The position numbers and the translations under genes were made by a program. Below the pieces are notes generated by a model. The model was not told the origin of the DNA. It searched no databases and saw only the letters and a list, made by a program, of their open reading frames with translations. 64,000 bases of DNA from Sphingomonadaceae bacterium (GTDB taxonomy: Bacteria; Pseudomonadota; Alphaproteobacteria; Sphingomonadales; Sphingomonadaceae): positions 26,507 to 90,506 of the forward strand of contig CANHQT010000006.1 in NCBI GenBank assembly GCA_947463325.1, in the 5' to 3' direction. Shown in pieces: positions 26,632-38,230 of this stretch; within the stretch, counting starts at the first letter, position 1, and each line of letters begins with the position of its first letter.

Positions 26632-28035
26632 CAGGACGCTGGCCTCCCCGAAGATGGTGGCGCGCTGGTAGCCCGCACGCCGCCCGGGAGCAACCGCGCG
26701 CCGATGAGCGTGACGGAACTGTCGCAGGCACTTAAGCGCCATGTCGAAAGCGGATTTGGTCAGGTGCGCGTGCGCGGTGAGATTTCCGGCTTCAAACGCG
26801 CCGCTTCCGGTCATCTTTATCTTGCTCTCAAAGATATCGATGCAGTCATCGACGGGGTGATGTGGAAAGGGCAGGCGGCCCGAATCCCTTTTCGCGCGGA
26901 GGACGGGCTTGATGTCATCGCTACCGGCCGTCTGACCACTTATCCTGGCCGTTCCAAATACCAAATTGTCATTGAAAGCATGGAATTGGCCGGCGAGGGC
27001 GCGTTGCTCGCGCTTCTAGAGAAGACCAAGGCCAGGCTCGGGTCAGAGGGCTTGTTCGATCCCGAGCGCAAGCGCCCGCTTCCTTCTCTGCCGCGTATCA
27101 TCGGCGTTGTTACCTCGCCTACCGGCGCAGTTATCCGCGACATTCTCCATCGCTTGTCGGACCGTTTCCCGACTCATGTCCTGGTCTGGCCGGTGCTGGT
27201 GCAAGGTCAGGGCGCTGCCGAACAGGTTGCGCAGGCGATCCGGGGATTCGACGCCATTGTGCCCGGTGGTCCGGTTCCACGACCCGATCTTCTGATCGTT
27301 GCGCGTGGCGGCGGTTCGATCGAGGATTTGTGGGCGTTCAACGAGGCAGTGGTGGTGCGTGCCGCCGCTGAATGCTCCATCCCGCTGATCTCCGCCGTTG
27401 GCCATGAGACGGACACCACGCTCATCGACTTCGCATCGGACCGGCGTGCGCCGACGCCGACCGCCGCGGCCGAAATGGCGGTGCCAGTGCGTTCTGAATT
27501 GGTGGCTGCCCTAGGTGAGTTGGGTGCGCGTGCAGCATCGGGCTGGGCGCGCATTGATAGCCTAGCGCGCGAGCGGCTCGACAGCTGCGCCGCGCGTCTT
27601 CCGGGTCTTGACCGGTTGGTCGAGCCGCAGCGCCAGCGGCTTGACGATCTCGCCGACCGGCTTCCTGCCGCGTTACGCCTTGCTGTCGCGCAGGATCGGC
27701 AGCGGCTGACGCAGGTGGCCGGCGCCTTGCGCCCTGCTCTGGTGACCCAGCGGATAGAGAGGGCGGGCGAAAGGCTGGAGGGGCTATGGCGTCTAGCAGG
27801 TTCGCTCAATCCGCGTCGGATGCTTGAACGCGGCTATGCGATGGTCACATCGACTAAGGGTGAAGTGGTAACCAGTGCGGCCGGTGCGCGAGGTGCCGGC
27901 CGGCTCAATCTCGCCTTTGCCGATGGAGAGGTGCCGGTCTCGGTCGATGGTTCTGCGTCTGCGTCGGCGTCCGTTTCCCGCCGCAGTCCGGCTTCGCCCG
28001 GTCGCCCATCGGGGCAGGCAAGCCTGTTCGATTGA
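26629..28035 (+). CDS. xseA: Exodeoxyribonuclease VII large subunit
   Basis: Catalytic subunit of the single-strand-specific nuclease ExoVII. From the TTG at 26629 it is 468 aa: an N-terminal OB fold ([24 protein letters not shown]), the nuclease core ([53 protein letters not shown]), a coiled-coil arm and a C-terminal tail rich in Ser and Pro. ATG 26704 is the alternative start but has a poorer site and would drop residues that I recall in sphingomonad homologues. The small subunit xseB is not next to it. Confidence 0.93.
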   Translation: MQDAGLPEDGGALVARTPPGSNRAPMSVTELSQALKRHVESGFGQVRVRGEISGFKRAASGHLYLALKDIDAVIDGVMWKGQAARIPFRAEDGLDVIATGRLTTYPGRSKYQIVIESMELAGEGALLALLEKTKARLGSEGLFDPERKRPLPSLPRIIGVVTSPTGAVIRDILHRLSDRFPTHVLVWPVLVQGQGAAEQVAQAIRGFDAIVPGGPVPRPDLLIVARGGGSIEDLWAFNEAVVVRAAAECSIPLISAVGHETDTTLIDFASDRRAPTPTAAAEMAVPVRSELVAALGELGARAASGWARIDSLARERLDSCAARLPGLDRLVEPQRQRLDDLADRLPAALRLAVAQDRQRLTQVAGALRPALVTQRIERAGERLEGLWRLAGSLNPRRMLERGYAMVTSTKGEVVTSAAGARGAGRLNLAFADGEVPVSVDGSASASASVSRRSPASPGRPSGQASLFD

Positions 28036-28093
28036 GGGACGGCGCCAGCGTCTGCCGGTTGCAACGCGCCGCTTGACGCGGCACATTGGGAGC

Positions 28094-28312
28094 ATGTTGC
28101 GTTCCCTCACTCGTTCACGCCTTGCGCGCCTGCACTATCTCCCCGGCACCTATCGTGTGCTGAGCCCCGGCGATCATGTCCTTTGTGCATTGAGCGGCGT
28201 GACAATTTCGATGGATGAGCTGCGTTATTGGTGCCCGCATCGGCAGCAGGCCTATGCCACAGCCGACCTTGCGGTGGAGGCTATCACCGGCCGCCGGCCC
28301 GAGGCAGGCTGA
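28094..28312 (+). CDS. DUF2093 family protein
   Basis: A 72-aa soluble protein with ARLHYLPGTYRVLSPGDHVLCALSG and DELRYWCPHRQQAYA (25 and 15 residues in the original; only the cores PGTYRVLSPGDHVLCA and LRYWCPHRQQAY are diagnostic), the usual DUF2093 pattern. Function is unknown. In several alphaproteobacteria I recall this small gene next to xseA, as here. The start has GGGAG almost abutting the ATG, so initiation may be weak or coupled to xseA 58 nt upstream. Confidence 0.75.
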   Translation: MLRSLTRSRLARLHYLPGTYRVLSPGDHVLCALSGVTISMDELRYWCPHRQQAYATADLAVEAITGRRPEAG

Positions 28313-28328
28313 GTCGGTGCGGAGGTCG

Positions 28329-29255
28329 ATGGCACAGCCGCTGGTTCGAATGCTGCCGACCGCACTGGTTGCTACCCTGACGCTTGCGAGCTGCGTGCCG
28401 CCCTCCGGGTCTGTCATGCCTCAGCCTGCTCCGCCGCCTCCCACTGCGGCCGCGCAGCCGCTGCCGCCCCCTCCCCCGGCACCTCCGGTCGAACCTGCGC
28501 CCGGCATCCTGATTGATGCGACCAGTGTAGAGCAAGGCGCTCTGCTGCGCGGCGTATTGAGCCCGGCCACTGCCAGCTTAGCGCTCGACGGTACGGCCGT
28601 TCCTGTCGCGCCCGATGGCAGCTTCATTCTCGCCTTTGATCGCGATGCCGCGCCGGATGCACGGCTAATCGCCACGAACGTTTCCGGCATGGCCGAGGTG
28701 CCGCTGTCCATAACGCCTGGCGGCTGGCGGATCGAACATATCAATGCTCCGATGCGCGGCAGTGCGCGCAGCGATGAGGATTTCCGTGTCCGCCGTTCAG
28801 CCGAGCTGGCGCAGATTAATGCTGCGCGGGCGATGCGTGTTGATAGCGACGGCTGGCGGCAGAGCTTCATCTGGCCGGTGCGTGGGCGCATTTCTGGTTT
28901 GTTTGGCGCGCAGCGCATCTATCGCGGCACACCGGGTGGCTACCACAGCGGGGTCGATGTTGCCGCGCCTACCGGAACACCCTTTGTCGCGCCTGCCGAT
29001 GGCGTCGTCGTGTTGGCGGCAGAAACGCCCTTCACGCTGGAGGGATATCTCCTCATCGTCGATCACGGCATGGGGCTTTCCAGTGCTTTCCTGCATAATA
29101 GTCGGCTCGACGTGCGCGTTGGCGATGTCGTCCGGCAGGGTCAGCAACTTGGCCTTATCGGGGCGACGGGGCGGGCGACTGGCCCGCACATGCATTGGGG
29201 GATGCGCTGGCGCTCGGCGCGGATCGATCCAAGGAAAATTGCTCCGCCAATGTGA
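28329..29255 (+). CDS. M23/LytM-type peptidoglycan endopeptidase lipoprotein
   Basis: A 308-aa protein with a lipoprotein leader ending TLASC, a Pro-rich linker, a beta-rich middle and a C-terminal LytM domain. The zinc ligands appear complete: HSGVD (first His and Asp) and GPHMHWG (last His), so it should be an active endopeptidase cutting cell-wall cross-links rather than a degenerate EnvC-like activator. GGAGG lies 3 nt from the ATG. It is preceded by xseA and DUF2093 on the same strand. Confidence 0.88.
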   Translation: MAQPLVRMLPTALVATLTLASCVPPSGSVMPQPAPPPPTAAAQPLPPPPPAPPVEPAPGILIDATSVEQGALLRGVLSPATASLALDGTAVPVAPDGSFILAFDRDAAPDARLIATNVSGMAEVPLSITPGGWRIEHINAPMRGSARSDEDFRVRRSAELAQINAARAMRVDSDGWRQSFIWPVRGRISGLFGAQRIYRGTPGGYHSGVDVAAPTGTPFVAPADGVVVLAAETPFTLEGYLLIVDHGMGLSSAFLHNSRLDVRVGDVVRQGQQLGLIGATGRATGPHMHWGMRWRSARIDPRKIAPPM

Positions 29256-29486
29256 GGCGATGGCGCTTTGGCAATTAAATGACCCAAGGCCTTCAAGGCG
29301 CGTATTTTTCAACCAGCTAGCGCCTCCACACCTGTGACAATTGCGCCACAGCCGCGGAAATTGGACGTTTCTGTGACGGATATTGGCTTGCTTCTGGCAC
29401 TTTATGGCGTCAGTCAGCTCACTATCCGGTGTCGTGTGTGCTCTGCGCGTGCGGCAGGGGAAGCAACAGACACAAGGAACTGCAAC

Positions 29487-32465
29487 GTGAAGACATCACG
29501 CATTGCCCAATTTAAGGCAGGTTCGGCGCCGTTGGTGCTCGGCCTCGCGCTCATCGCGACGCCGGCCTTTGCGCAGGACGCGGCCGAAGAGGAAGCTGGC
29601 GAAGACATCGTCGTTACCGGCTCGCTCATCACCAACCCGAACCTCGATCGCTCGACTCCGGTCATCGCGACCGGCGCGGACGAAATCGAACTTCTGCAGA
29701 CCAACGTCGCGGAAGAAATTCTCCGCGAGATCCCGGGCGTCGTTCCGTCGATCGGTTCTGCGGTGAACAACGGCAACGGCGGCGCGTCGTTCGTCAACCT
29801 TCGTGGTCTCGGTTCGAACCGCAACGTCGTTTTGCTTGACGGTGTGCGCATCGTTCCGGCCGAACTGAACGGCCGCTTCGACCTCAACAACGTTCCGCTC
29901 GCCCTCGTCGAGCGCGTGGACGTGCTGACCGGCGGTGCTTCCACCACCTACGGTGCCGACGCCATCTCCGGTGTTGTCAACTTCATCACGCGTCAGGATT
30001 TCGCCGGCGTTGAAGCCAACCTCGGCACCTCGATCACCGAACAGGGTGACGGCATGACCTTCCGTGCCGATCTCACCATCGGTGCGAACTTCGATGACGG
30101 CCGCGGTAACGTCGTGCTCGGCATCGGCTATCAGGAAGCCGATCCTGTCTATCAGGGCGCACGTGATGTTTCGCGCTTCAACATCGGCTCCTTCTCGGGC
30201 GCTCCGTCGGGTTCGGGTACCTCGATCCCGTCGCGCTTCTCGGTTCCGGGTTCGGGCACGCTGCAGGTCGCCCCGACCGGCGCTTCGCTGGTTCCGACCT
30301 ATGCGCCTTACAACTTCAACCCGTTCAACATCTTCCAGACCCCGTTCGAGCGTTACAACATCTACGCCGCCGGCCGTTATGAAGTGTCGGACGCTGTGGA
30401 AGTTTATACGCGCGGCCTGTTCTCGAAGAACACGGTTTCGACCATCATCGCTCCGTCGGGTTCGTTCGGCATCGCGGTCCAGATCCCGCTGTCGAACCCG
30501 TTCCTGACCGCCGGCATCCGTAACCAGTTCTGCGCCGCCAACGATTCGAACCCGAATCTTGCCGGCACGCAGACTCTGACTGCGGCCGAGTGCGCTGCAG
30601 CCGCGGCGGCAACCAGCCCGACCGACCCCAACTATCGGGAAATCACCACCGCCCTCTTCCGCCGCGCGGAAGAAGTCGGCCCGCGTATTTCCGAATATAC
30701 GACAACCGTGTTTGACTATCGCATCGGCGCTCGTGGCGGCATCACCGACACGATCGACTGGGATGTCTTCGGTTCTTACGGCGAATCGGAAAATCTGGAA
30801 GTCATTAAGGGCTACACGCTCAACTCGCGTTGGCGTCAGGCCCTGCGGGCGACCAACGTCAACACCTGTATCGACCCGACGAACGGGTGCGTTCCGGTCA
30901 ACCCGTTCAGCCCGACCATCGGCGGCATCACGCCTGCCATGTCTCGCTTCTTGACTGCCAATTCGACCGTCCGCGTCGTCACCACCATGGCACAGGCCCG
31001 TGCCACCGTGTCGGGCGACATCGGCTGGTCGGTGCCCTGGGCTTCGGATCCGATCGCCTTCGCGGTCGGCGGCGAATATCGCAACTATGGCGCGACTCAG
31101 GAATCCGATCTGCTCGCAAAGGGCGGTGACCTCGGCGGTGCCGGCGGTGCTGATCCGGCCATCGATGGCGGCTATGATGTGTACGAAGCCATTGGTGAAG
31201 TCGTCATCCCGCTGGTTCAGGATCGCCCCTTCTTCCACGATCTGACGCTCGAAGCCGGCGTTCGTTATTCGGCTTACACCGTCAACGCTCCCGGCAGCCC
31301 GTCGTACAACACCACGACCTGGAAGGTTGGCGGCAGCTGGAGCCCGGTTGAAGAGTTCAAGATCCGCGGCTCGTACGCTCGTGCAGTGCGCGCACCGAAC
31401 ATCGCCGAACTGTTCAATCCGCAGAACACCGGTCTGACCAGCCTGTCGAACGATCCCTGCGCCGTGTTCAATGACGCGGGCGCGCGGATCCGTCCGAACC
31501 CGACTGGTACGCTCCGCGCGGTCTGCCTTGCGCAGGGTGCAAACGCCGGCACGATCGACTCGATCGCGCAGCCGATTGCCAGCCAGGCCAATGCTACCTC
31601 GGGCGGCAACCTTCTGCTCGGGCCGGAAACTTCGGACAGCTGGACGCTTGGTTTCGTGTTTGAACCGACGTTCCTGCCGGGCTTCAGCCTGACGGTCGAC
31701 TATTATGACATCGAGATCACAGGCGCGATCACCACACCTGACCCCGATGCCGCAATGGATGCCTGCTTTGCCGGCGCCAACCTGTCGACCACCAACCCGG
31801 CCTGCTTGGTCATCCGTCGCGATCCGCTCACCGGCGGTCTGAACGGTGATCCGGCAACCACCCGCGGCCTGTTCCTCGCGCTGTCGAACCTTGGTGCGCT
31901 TGCCACCAACGGCATCGACTTCTCGATGAACTATCGTCGTGACATCGGCTTTGCTGATCTGTCGCTGGCACTGTCGGGCAACTGGACGGACAGCTCAACC
32001 TTCAACTCGAACGTGCTCGATCCGAGCGCCGTCACGCGCGAGTGCGTCGGCCTCTATTCGGCCAACTGCGCGTCGATCCAGCCGGAATGGCAGACCACCT
32101 TCCGCACGACGCTCAGCTTCGAAACGGTCGACGTCTCGCTCCTGTGGCGTCATATCGATGCAGTCGCCTATGAGTTCGGTACCGCGTTCCGCGGTAACCT
32201 GCCGGCAACTGGCGTCGGCAATCTTGCTGGTCAGGCTGTCGACTTCAACCGGATCGATGCGCATGATTACTTTGACCTTTCGACCCGCTGGTCGATCGGC
32301 GACAATCTGACGCTCACCTTCACGGTTGAGAACCTGCTCGACAAGGAGCCGCCGCTCGTCGGTGCCGACGTGGGTTCGACCGCCTTCAACAGCGGCAACA
32401 CCTATCCGTCGACCTACGACTCGCTGGGCCGCACCTACAACGCTGCCCTGAAGCTCCGCTTCTGA
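29487..32465 (+). CDS. TonB-dependent outer-membrane receptor
   Basis: A 992-aa receptor: signal peptide ending PAFAQ, a plug domain (about 45-165) with LRGLGSNRNVVLLDGVRI and GGASTTYGADAISGVVNF, and a 22-strand barrel ending in NAALKLRF with the terminal Phe needed for assembly. The GTG start at 29487 is chosen because AAGGAAC lies upstream and a signal peptide follows at once. It lacks the long N-terminal signalling domain of FecA types. The two divergent genes just after its terminator (sulfotransferase-like and beta-hydroxylase) make a recurrent-looking neighbourhood. The ligand is unknown; an oligosaccharide or peptide is as likely as a siderophore. Confidence 0.93.
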   Translation: MKTSRIAQFKAGSAPLVLGLALIATPAFAQDAAEEEAGEDIVVTGSLITNPNLDRSTPVIATGADEIELLQTNVAEEILREIPGVVPSIGSAVNNGNGGASFVNLRGLGSNRNVVLLDGVRIVPAELNGRFDLNNVPLALVERVDVLTGGASTTYGADAISGVVNFITRQDFAGVEANLGTSITEQGDGMTFRADLTIGANFDDGRGNVVLGIGYQEADPVYQGARDVSRFNIGSFSGAPSGSGTSIPSRFSVPGSGTLQVAPTGASLVPTYAPYNFNPFNIFQTPFERYNIYAAGRYEVSDAVEVYTRGLFSKNTVSTIIAPSGSFGIAVQIPLSNPFLTAGIRNQFCAANDSNPNLAGTQTLTAAECAAAAAATSPTDPNYREITTALFRRAEEVGPRISEYTTTVFDYRIGARGGITDTIDWDVFGSYGESENLEVIKGYTLNSRWRQALRATNVNTCIDPTNGCVPVNPFSPTIGGITPAMSRFLTANSTVRVVTTMAQARATVSGDIGWSVPWASDPIAFAVGGEYRNYGATQESDLLAKGGDLGGAGGADPAIDGGYDVYEAIGEVVIPLVQDRPFFHDLTLEAGVRYSAYTVNAPGSPSYNTTTWKVGGSWSPVEEFKIRGSYARAVRAPNIAELFNPQNTGLTSLSNDPCAVFNDAGARIRPNPTGTLRAVCLAQGANAGTIDSIAQPIASQANATSGGNLLLGPETSDSWTLGFVFEPTFLPGFSLTVDYYDIEITGAITTPDPDAAMDACFAGANLSTTNPACLVIRRDPLTGGLNGDPATTRGLFLALSNLGALATNGIDFSMNYRRDIGFADLSLALSGNWTDSSTFNSNVLDPSAVTRECVGLYSANCASIQPEWQTTFRTTLSFETVDVSLLWRHIDAVAYEFGTAFRGNLPATGVGNLAGQAVDFNRIDAHDYFDLSTRWSIGDNLTLTFTVENLLDKEPPLVGADVGSTAFNSGNTYPSTYDSLGRTYNAALKLRF

Positions 32466-32489
32466 TCGGCGTCGTTTGACGAAAAAAGG

Positions 32490-32518
32490 AAAGGGCGGGT
32501 CGAAAGACCCGCCCTTTT
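32490..32518 (+). terminator. Rho-independent terminator after the TonB receptor
   Basis: Stem GGGCGGGTC (32493-32501), loop GAAA, stem GACCCGCCC (32506-32514) followed by TTTT, with A residues before the left arm so that it could also stop the convergent gene ending at 32576. Confidence 0.9.
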
Positions 32519-32575
32519 CGGTTGTGGCTCCCCGAACGCCGGTGCCGATGCGCCCGTGAGCAATAAGCAGAAGCC

Positions 32576-33577
32576 TCAGAGGGCCAGGGCAATCCCAGCG
32601 TTGCGAGCCACGGCCTCCGCCCAGATTGTGACCTTCTCGATCTCCTCGCCATGAGCGGCCATTGCCGCGGCGCGCTCGACGGAGCGCTCTGCGGCTGAAA
32701 AGTCGCTGCCGGACTTGCTGTGTCGGCTGAATGCAGGGCCTTGGGCAAGCGACTGTCCGATGCTTGCTTCTCCCAGCGCGAGATGGTTCGCGATTGTCCC
32801 GAGCATTGCTGGCGCATGGGCGAGCATTGCTTCGCTGTCGACGGCAAGCACCCGGTCTCCGAAGCGGGCCTTCATCTCATGAAACAGGCGGTGCTGCGCG
32901 ACCCAGCCGACCGCTGCGACCTGAAGGTCGGTGAGCCGGAACCATTCGTGGGACTCGAACCCCAGATCGACCACCCCGTCCTGCAGCAGCCTTTCCAGCA
33001 ATTCGCGTGCCCAAAGCCGGCACCACATCCCCTTGCGAGCGACCGAGGCCAGGAAGACCGGCAACGGCGCGTGCAACAGGATCGCGCGGGCATCCGGCCT
33101 GAGCGCCAGCATCGCTGCTGCCACCGGGTTGAGGATATTGCTCGGCTTGACGACCACTGCCTCGCCCGTGCCCCACGGCCTCGCCAGCAGGAGCATCGCC
33201 TCGTCAAGCAGCTGGGCGACGCGCTTTGGTTCCACTTCCCGGCGCTGCCGGATGCCGACGATGTCGTTGAGGATGGTGGGTTCGCTGAGCCCCATTGCGA
33301 GGCCCGGACGATCGAGCGCCCGCGCGAGCAGGGTCGATGCGCAAAAGGCGGAGTGGAAGATGAGGCGCAGCGGCGCTGTCGTCTCCCTCGCCAGCGCAAC
33401 CGCCTCCGCCCGCGCCAGGCGGGCTGCGGGGAGGGCGCCAACATATTCTTCGGTAAGGAACGGAAAGTCGCCGTGTATCTCGCGCGGCACGAAGCGGAAA
33501 TGCACCTCGTCCCGCGTGCGCTCATAGCGATGCGCGATCCATTGCGCGTCAGCAGGGTTGAAAGGAAGCTCCGCCAT
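32576..33577 (-). CDS. Sulfotransferase-like P-loop protein
   Basis: A 333-aa cytosolic protein. The segment FHSAFCASTLLARALDRPG resembles the 5'-phosphosulfate loop of PAPS sulfotransferases (usually TFRSGSTLL-like), with a Ser/Thr in place of the usual Lys/Arg-Ser pattern; VVKPSN and a later AVDSEAMLA block follow. I know this type only as hypothetical or sulfotransferase-family protein. Its start is 79 bp from the divergent TPR/beta-hydroxylase gene, and it converges on the TonB receptor. The start at 33577 (MAELPFNPADAQ) is preferred over a longer frame. Enzyme activity is an inference. Confidence 0.65.
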   Translation of the reverse strand: MAELPFNPADAQWIAHRYERTRDEVHFRFVPREIHGDFPFLTEEYVGALPAARLARAEAVALARETTAPLRLIFHSAFCASTLLARALDRPGLAMGLSEPTILNDIVGIRQRREVEPKRVAQLLDEAMLLLARPWGTGEAVVVKPSNILNPVAAAMLALRPDARAILLHAPLPVFLASVARKGMWCRLWARELLERLLQDGVVDLGFESHEWFRLTDLQVAAVGWVAQHRLFHEMKARFGDRVLAVDSEAMLAHAPAMLGTIANHLALGEASIGQSLAQGPAFSRHSKSGSDFSAAERSVERAAAMAAHGEEIEKVTIWAEAVARNAGIALAL

Positions 33578-33656
33578 GGCAACGACTCTGGCTCCCCGAT
33601 GATCGTAAGGCAAGCGATGGCTTGAGCGCGAGGCGGGCCGTCGCTACGCTCCCTCA

Positions 33657-34841
33657 ATGGTTTCGTACCCGACATTTCCTGCCGACCCGGCGCAATGCAA
33701 CCGCATCGGAATCGGCGCGCTTCAGCAGGGCGACTTTGCCGCTGCCGAGGCGGCATTCCTCGCGGCAACCGCAGCCGATCCCAAAGCGCCCCCGCTGTGG
33801 CGCAACCTGGCCCATGCGCGGCGGGGGTTGGGGGATGATGCGGGCGAGCTCGCAGCGCTGGAAAACGCACTGTCCATCGACCGCACCGACTTTGTCGCCT
33901 GGCTGCGCAAGGCCCAGTTGCATCAACGGCGCGGCGACCGCGCCGACGGGGTGACGGCATGGAGCGGCGTCCTCCAGATGGCGGCTCGCATGGACGGACT
34001 GCCCGACGCCCTGCGCGCCGAACTGGCCGAAGGCGAGGCCTGGATCCGTGCGCGTGGAAATGACGTTTCATTGCATGTCGAAGCGGCCCTTGGTTCTGAT
34101 ATCGCTGCGCTCGCGCAGACGGAGGCCCGCCGTGCGCGGGCATTTGTCGATGCCGCCGTCAACGGGCGGCGCATCTACCGCAACGAATGTGCAGGACTGC
34201 ACTATCCTTTCCTGCCGGCGGACGAATTTTTCGACGACAGGCATTTTCCCTGGTTCGGCAACATCGCCGCCCATACGTCGGCGATACGAGCTGAACTGGA
34301 GGCCTTGATGGGCGATCCGGGCGATGCGATGCGGCCCTATGTGCGGCTGGATGAAGGGACACCGGACAACAAATGGTCGGCGCTCGACCACAGCCTTGCA
34401 TGGGGCGCGTGTTTCCTGTGGGAATATGGTGAACCGAACCCGCCGGTGTTGGAACGCTGTCCCGTCACTGCTGCCGCATTGGCGTCAGTCCCTTCGGCGC
34501 ATATTCCCGGCCGCGCGCCGTCGGCCTTTTTCTCAATGTTAAAGCCCCATACGCGCATCCCCCCGCACACTGGTGTCACCAATACGCGTGCCATCATCCA
34601 CCTGCCGCTGATTGTTCCGCCCGGCTGCGGATTTCGCGTCGGCGGGGAAACCCGCGAATGGGTGGAGGGGCGACCCTTTGCCTTTGACGACACGATCGAG
34701 CATGAGGCGTGGAACGACAGCGATCAGTTGCGGGCCGTCCTGATTTTTGATGTGTGGAACCCCCATCTTTCAACAGCAGAACAGGACATTATCGCCAGCT
34801 ATTATGCTGCTGCCGATGCTGCGCGCGACGCGGCGGATTGA
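33657..34841 (+). CDS. TPR plus aspartyl/asparaginyl beta-hydroxylase protein
   Basis: A 394-aa protein with TPR-like helices over residues about 15-110 (GALQQGDFAAAEAAFLAA, LWRNLAHARRGLGDD) and a C-terminal PF05118-type dioxygenase domain: PHTGVTNTRAIIHLPL with the first iron-binding His, GGETREWVEG, and DDTIEHEAWN with the second His, then the 2-oxoglutarate-binding Arg in LRAVLIFDVW. The family includes AspH, which hydroxylates Asp/Asn side chains, and LpxO, which hydroxylates lipid A acyl chains. The TPR part suggests a protein substrate. It is divergent from the sulfotransferase-like gene. Confidence 0.85.
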   Translation: MVSYPTFPADPAQCNRIGIGALQQGDFAAAEAAFLAATAADPKAPPLWRNLAHARRGLGDDAGELAALENALSIDRTDFVAWLRKAQLHQRRGDRADGVTAWSGVLQMAARMDGLPDALRAELAEGEAWIRARGNDVSLHVEAALGSDIAALAQTEARRARAFVDAAVNGRRIYRNECAGLHYPFLPADEFFDDRHFPWFGNIAAHTSAIRAELEALMGDPGDAMRPYVRLDEGTPDNKWSALDHSLAWGACFLWEYGEPNPPVLERCPVTAAALASVPSAHIPGRAPSAFFSMLKPHTRIPPHTGVTNTRAIIHLPLIVPPGCGFRVGGETREWVEGRPFAFDDTIEHEAWNDSDQLRAVLIFDVWNPHLSTAEQDIIASYYAAADAARDAAD

Positions 34842-34913
34842 AGCAATATTGCCCGCGTGGCAGCAGGCTGTTATAGTAACGCAATACGCCCCTCCCGAGA
34901 TTTGAGGTTTGCC

Positions 34914-35198
34914 ATGTCCCGTATCGCAGCATCGCTTGCCGTTTTCGCCACCCTCGGCATGACTGCCGCCGCACTCGCCCAGACTGCTTCGCCTCCGGTT
35001 TCAACCGAGCAGGCCAAGAGCGAGGAGAATAAGGATGGCAGCCGCATCATCTGCCGCCGGGTCGAGGTGACGGGATCACTGGTCAAACGCGGCCGCGTCT
35101 GCCGTACAGCGGATGAGTGGAACCGCATTGCCGAGCATGGCAACTATAATGCACGCAAGATGGTCGATGACTCGACCTCGCGGCAGGGCGGCAACTGA
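34914..35198 (+). CDS. Small secreted protein, unknown function
   Basis: A 94-aa product with a clear signal peptide (MSRIAASLAVFATLGMTAA, cleavage near LAQ) and a short mature chain containing two cysteines in IICRRVEVTGSLVKRGRVC, probably one disulfide, then RTADEWNRIAEHG. Similar small periplasmic proteins are common in sphingomonads, with no assigned role. GAGG lies 6 nt before the ATG. It lies 72 bp after the beta-hydroxylase gene on the same strand. Confidence 0.75.
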   Translation: MSRIAASLAVFATLGMTAAALAQTASPPVSTEQAKSEENKDGSRIICRRVEVTGSLVKRGRVCRTADEWNRIAEHGNYNARKMVDDSTSRQGGN

Positions 35199-35259
35199 CC
35201 GGCATCAGCCGTAGGCGCGTGACCGGCGAGGCGCAGCGTCCCGCCGGGCTTGCGGCAAG

Positions 35260-37839
<2,580 letters not shown>

Positions 37840-37872
37840 GCACCCCTCCGGTCACTTCTGTAGGAGAAGGTA

Positions 37873-37892
37873 GTGTTGCGGTTATGCAACAC
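37873..37892 (-). promoter_or_regulatory. Inverted repeat in the clpB leader
   Basis: GTGTTGC (37873-37879), 6-nt spacer, GCAACAC (37886-37892): a perfect 7-bp inverted repeat 34 bp upstream of the clpB ATG. It lies inside the spacer of a candidate RpoH-type promoter (CTTG at 37896-37893 read on the minus strand) and could be an operator or an mRNA hairpin. Not the CIRCE sequence. Confidence 0.4.
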
Positions 37893-37958
37893 AAGGGGGT
37901 GGGTGCGCGCAGGCTGTCCGGGGGACAGCTTCTGTCGTGGTGCGGGAAGAAGACAGGG

Positions 37959-38030
37959 TTCGCGCAGAGGCACTGAGGGCGCGGAGGGATTCTGGGCTGC
38001 CCTTTCCGCGTCTCCGCGTCTTCGCGTGAA
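37959..38030. repeat. Extragenic imperfect inverted repeat, type A (CGCAGAGG-like arms)
   Basis: Left arm at 37959-37988 and right arm at 38003-38030 are imperfectly complementary over nearly 28 bp, built from alternating GCAGAG/GCGGAG units. This pattern recurs between genes in sphingomonads, from memory. The stretch 37893-38314 has no plausible gene. Confidence 0.6.
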
Positions 38031-38055
38031 TGACTTTGTCAGGGCAGGGGATGGG

Positions 38056-38073
38056 CCCTCGCCTTCGCGGGGG
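38056..38073. repeat. Extragenic palindrome, type B (CGCCTTCGCGGGGG)
   Basis: CCCTCGC, loop CTTC, GCGGGGG, one mismatch. It resembles the common CCCGC-CTTC-GCGGG element often followed by AATGACG in alphaproteobacterial intergenic regions. Confidence 0.5.
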
Positions 38074-38108
38074 AACGGGTGGGGTCTGGCGGCTTTGGGT
38101 TGCTCGGG

Positions 38109-38152
38109 TCACTCTGGATTGCCGCGCGACCTTTGGTCGCTCGCCATGACGA
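38109..38152. repeat. Extragenic palindrome, type C
   Basis: TCACTCTGGATTGCCGCG leads into GCGACC (38126-38131), TTT, GGTCGC (38135-38140) and then CTCGCCATGACGA. The layout, ending in an ATGACGA tail, is that of a dispersed REP-like element. Confidence 0.5.
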
Positions 38153-38161
38153 GGTTGGGTC

Positions 38162-38202
38162 GTTTCTCTGCGCTCTCTGCGGGCTTTGCGCCTCTGCGCG
38201 AT
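38162..38202. repeat. Second, single-arm copy of type A repeat
   Basis: TCTCTGCGCTCTCTGCGG and the following GCGCCTCTGCGCG repeat the sequence of the right arm of the element at 37959-38030, without a full matching left arm. Confidence 0.5.
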
Positions 38203-38230
38203 TCATTCTTTGTGTTGGCGGGAAAGCTGG

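Noticed and set aside
29496..31238. 580-codon open frame antisense to the TonB receptor
   Set aside because: Arg/Asp/Glu-rich with no family resemblance; explained by the strong third-position GC bias of the receptor gene on the other strand.
32872..34143. 423-codon minus-strand frame crossing the sulfotransferase-like gene and part of the hydroxylase gene
   Set aside because: Runs through two well-supported genes; Arg/Ser/Pro/Cys-rich out-of-frame sequence.
37880..37900. RpoH (sigma-32) promoter for clpB
   Set aside because: CTTG is present, but the matching -10 is poor; kept only as a possibility within the clpB entry.
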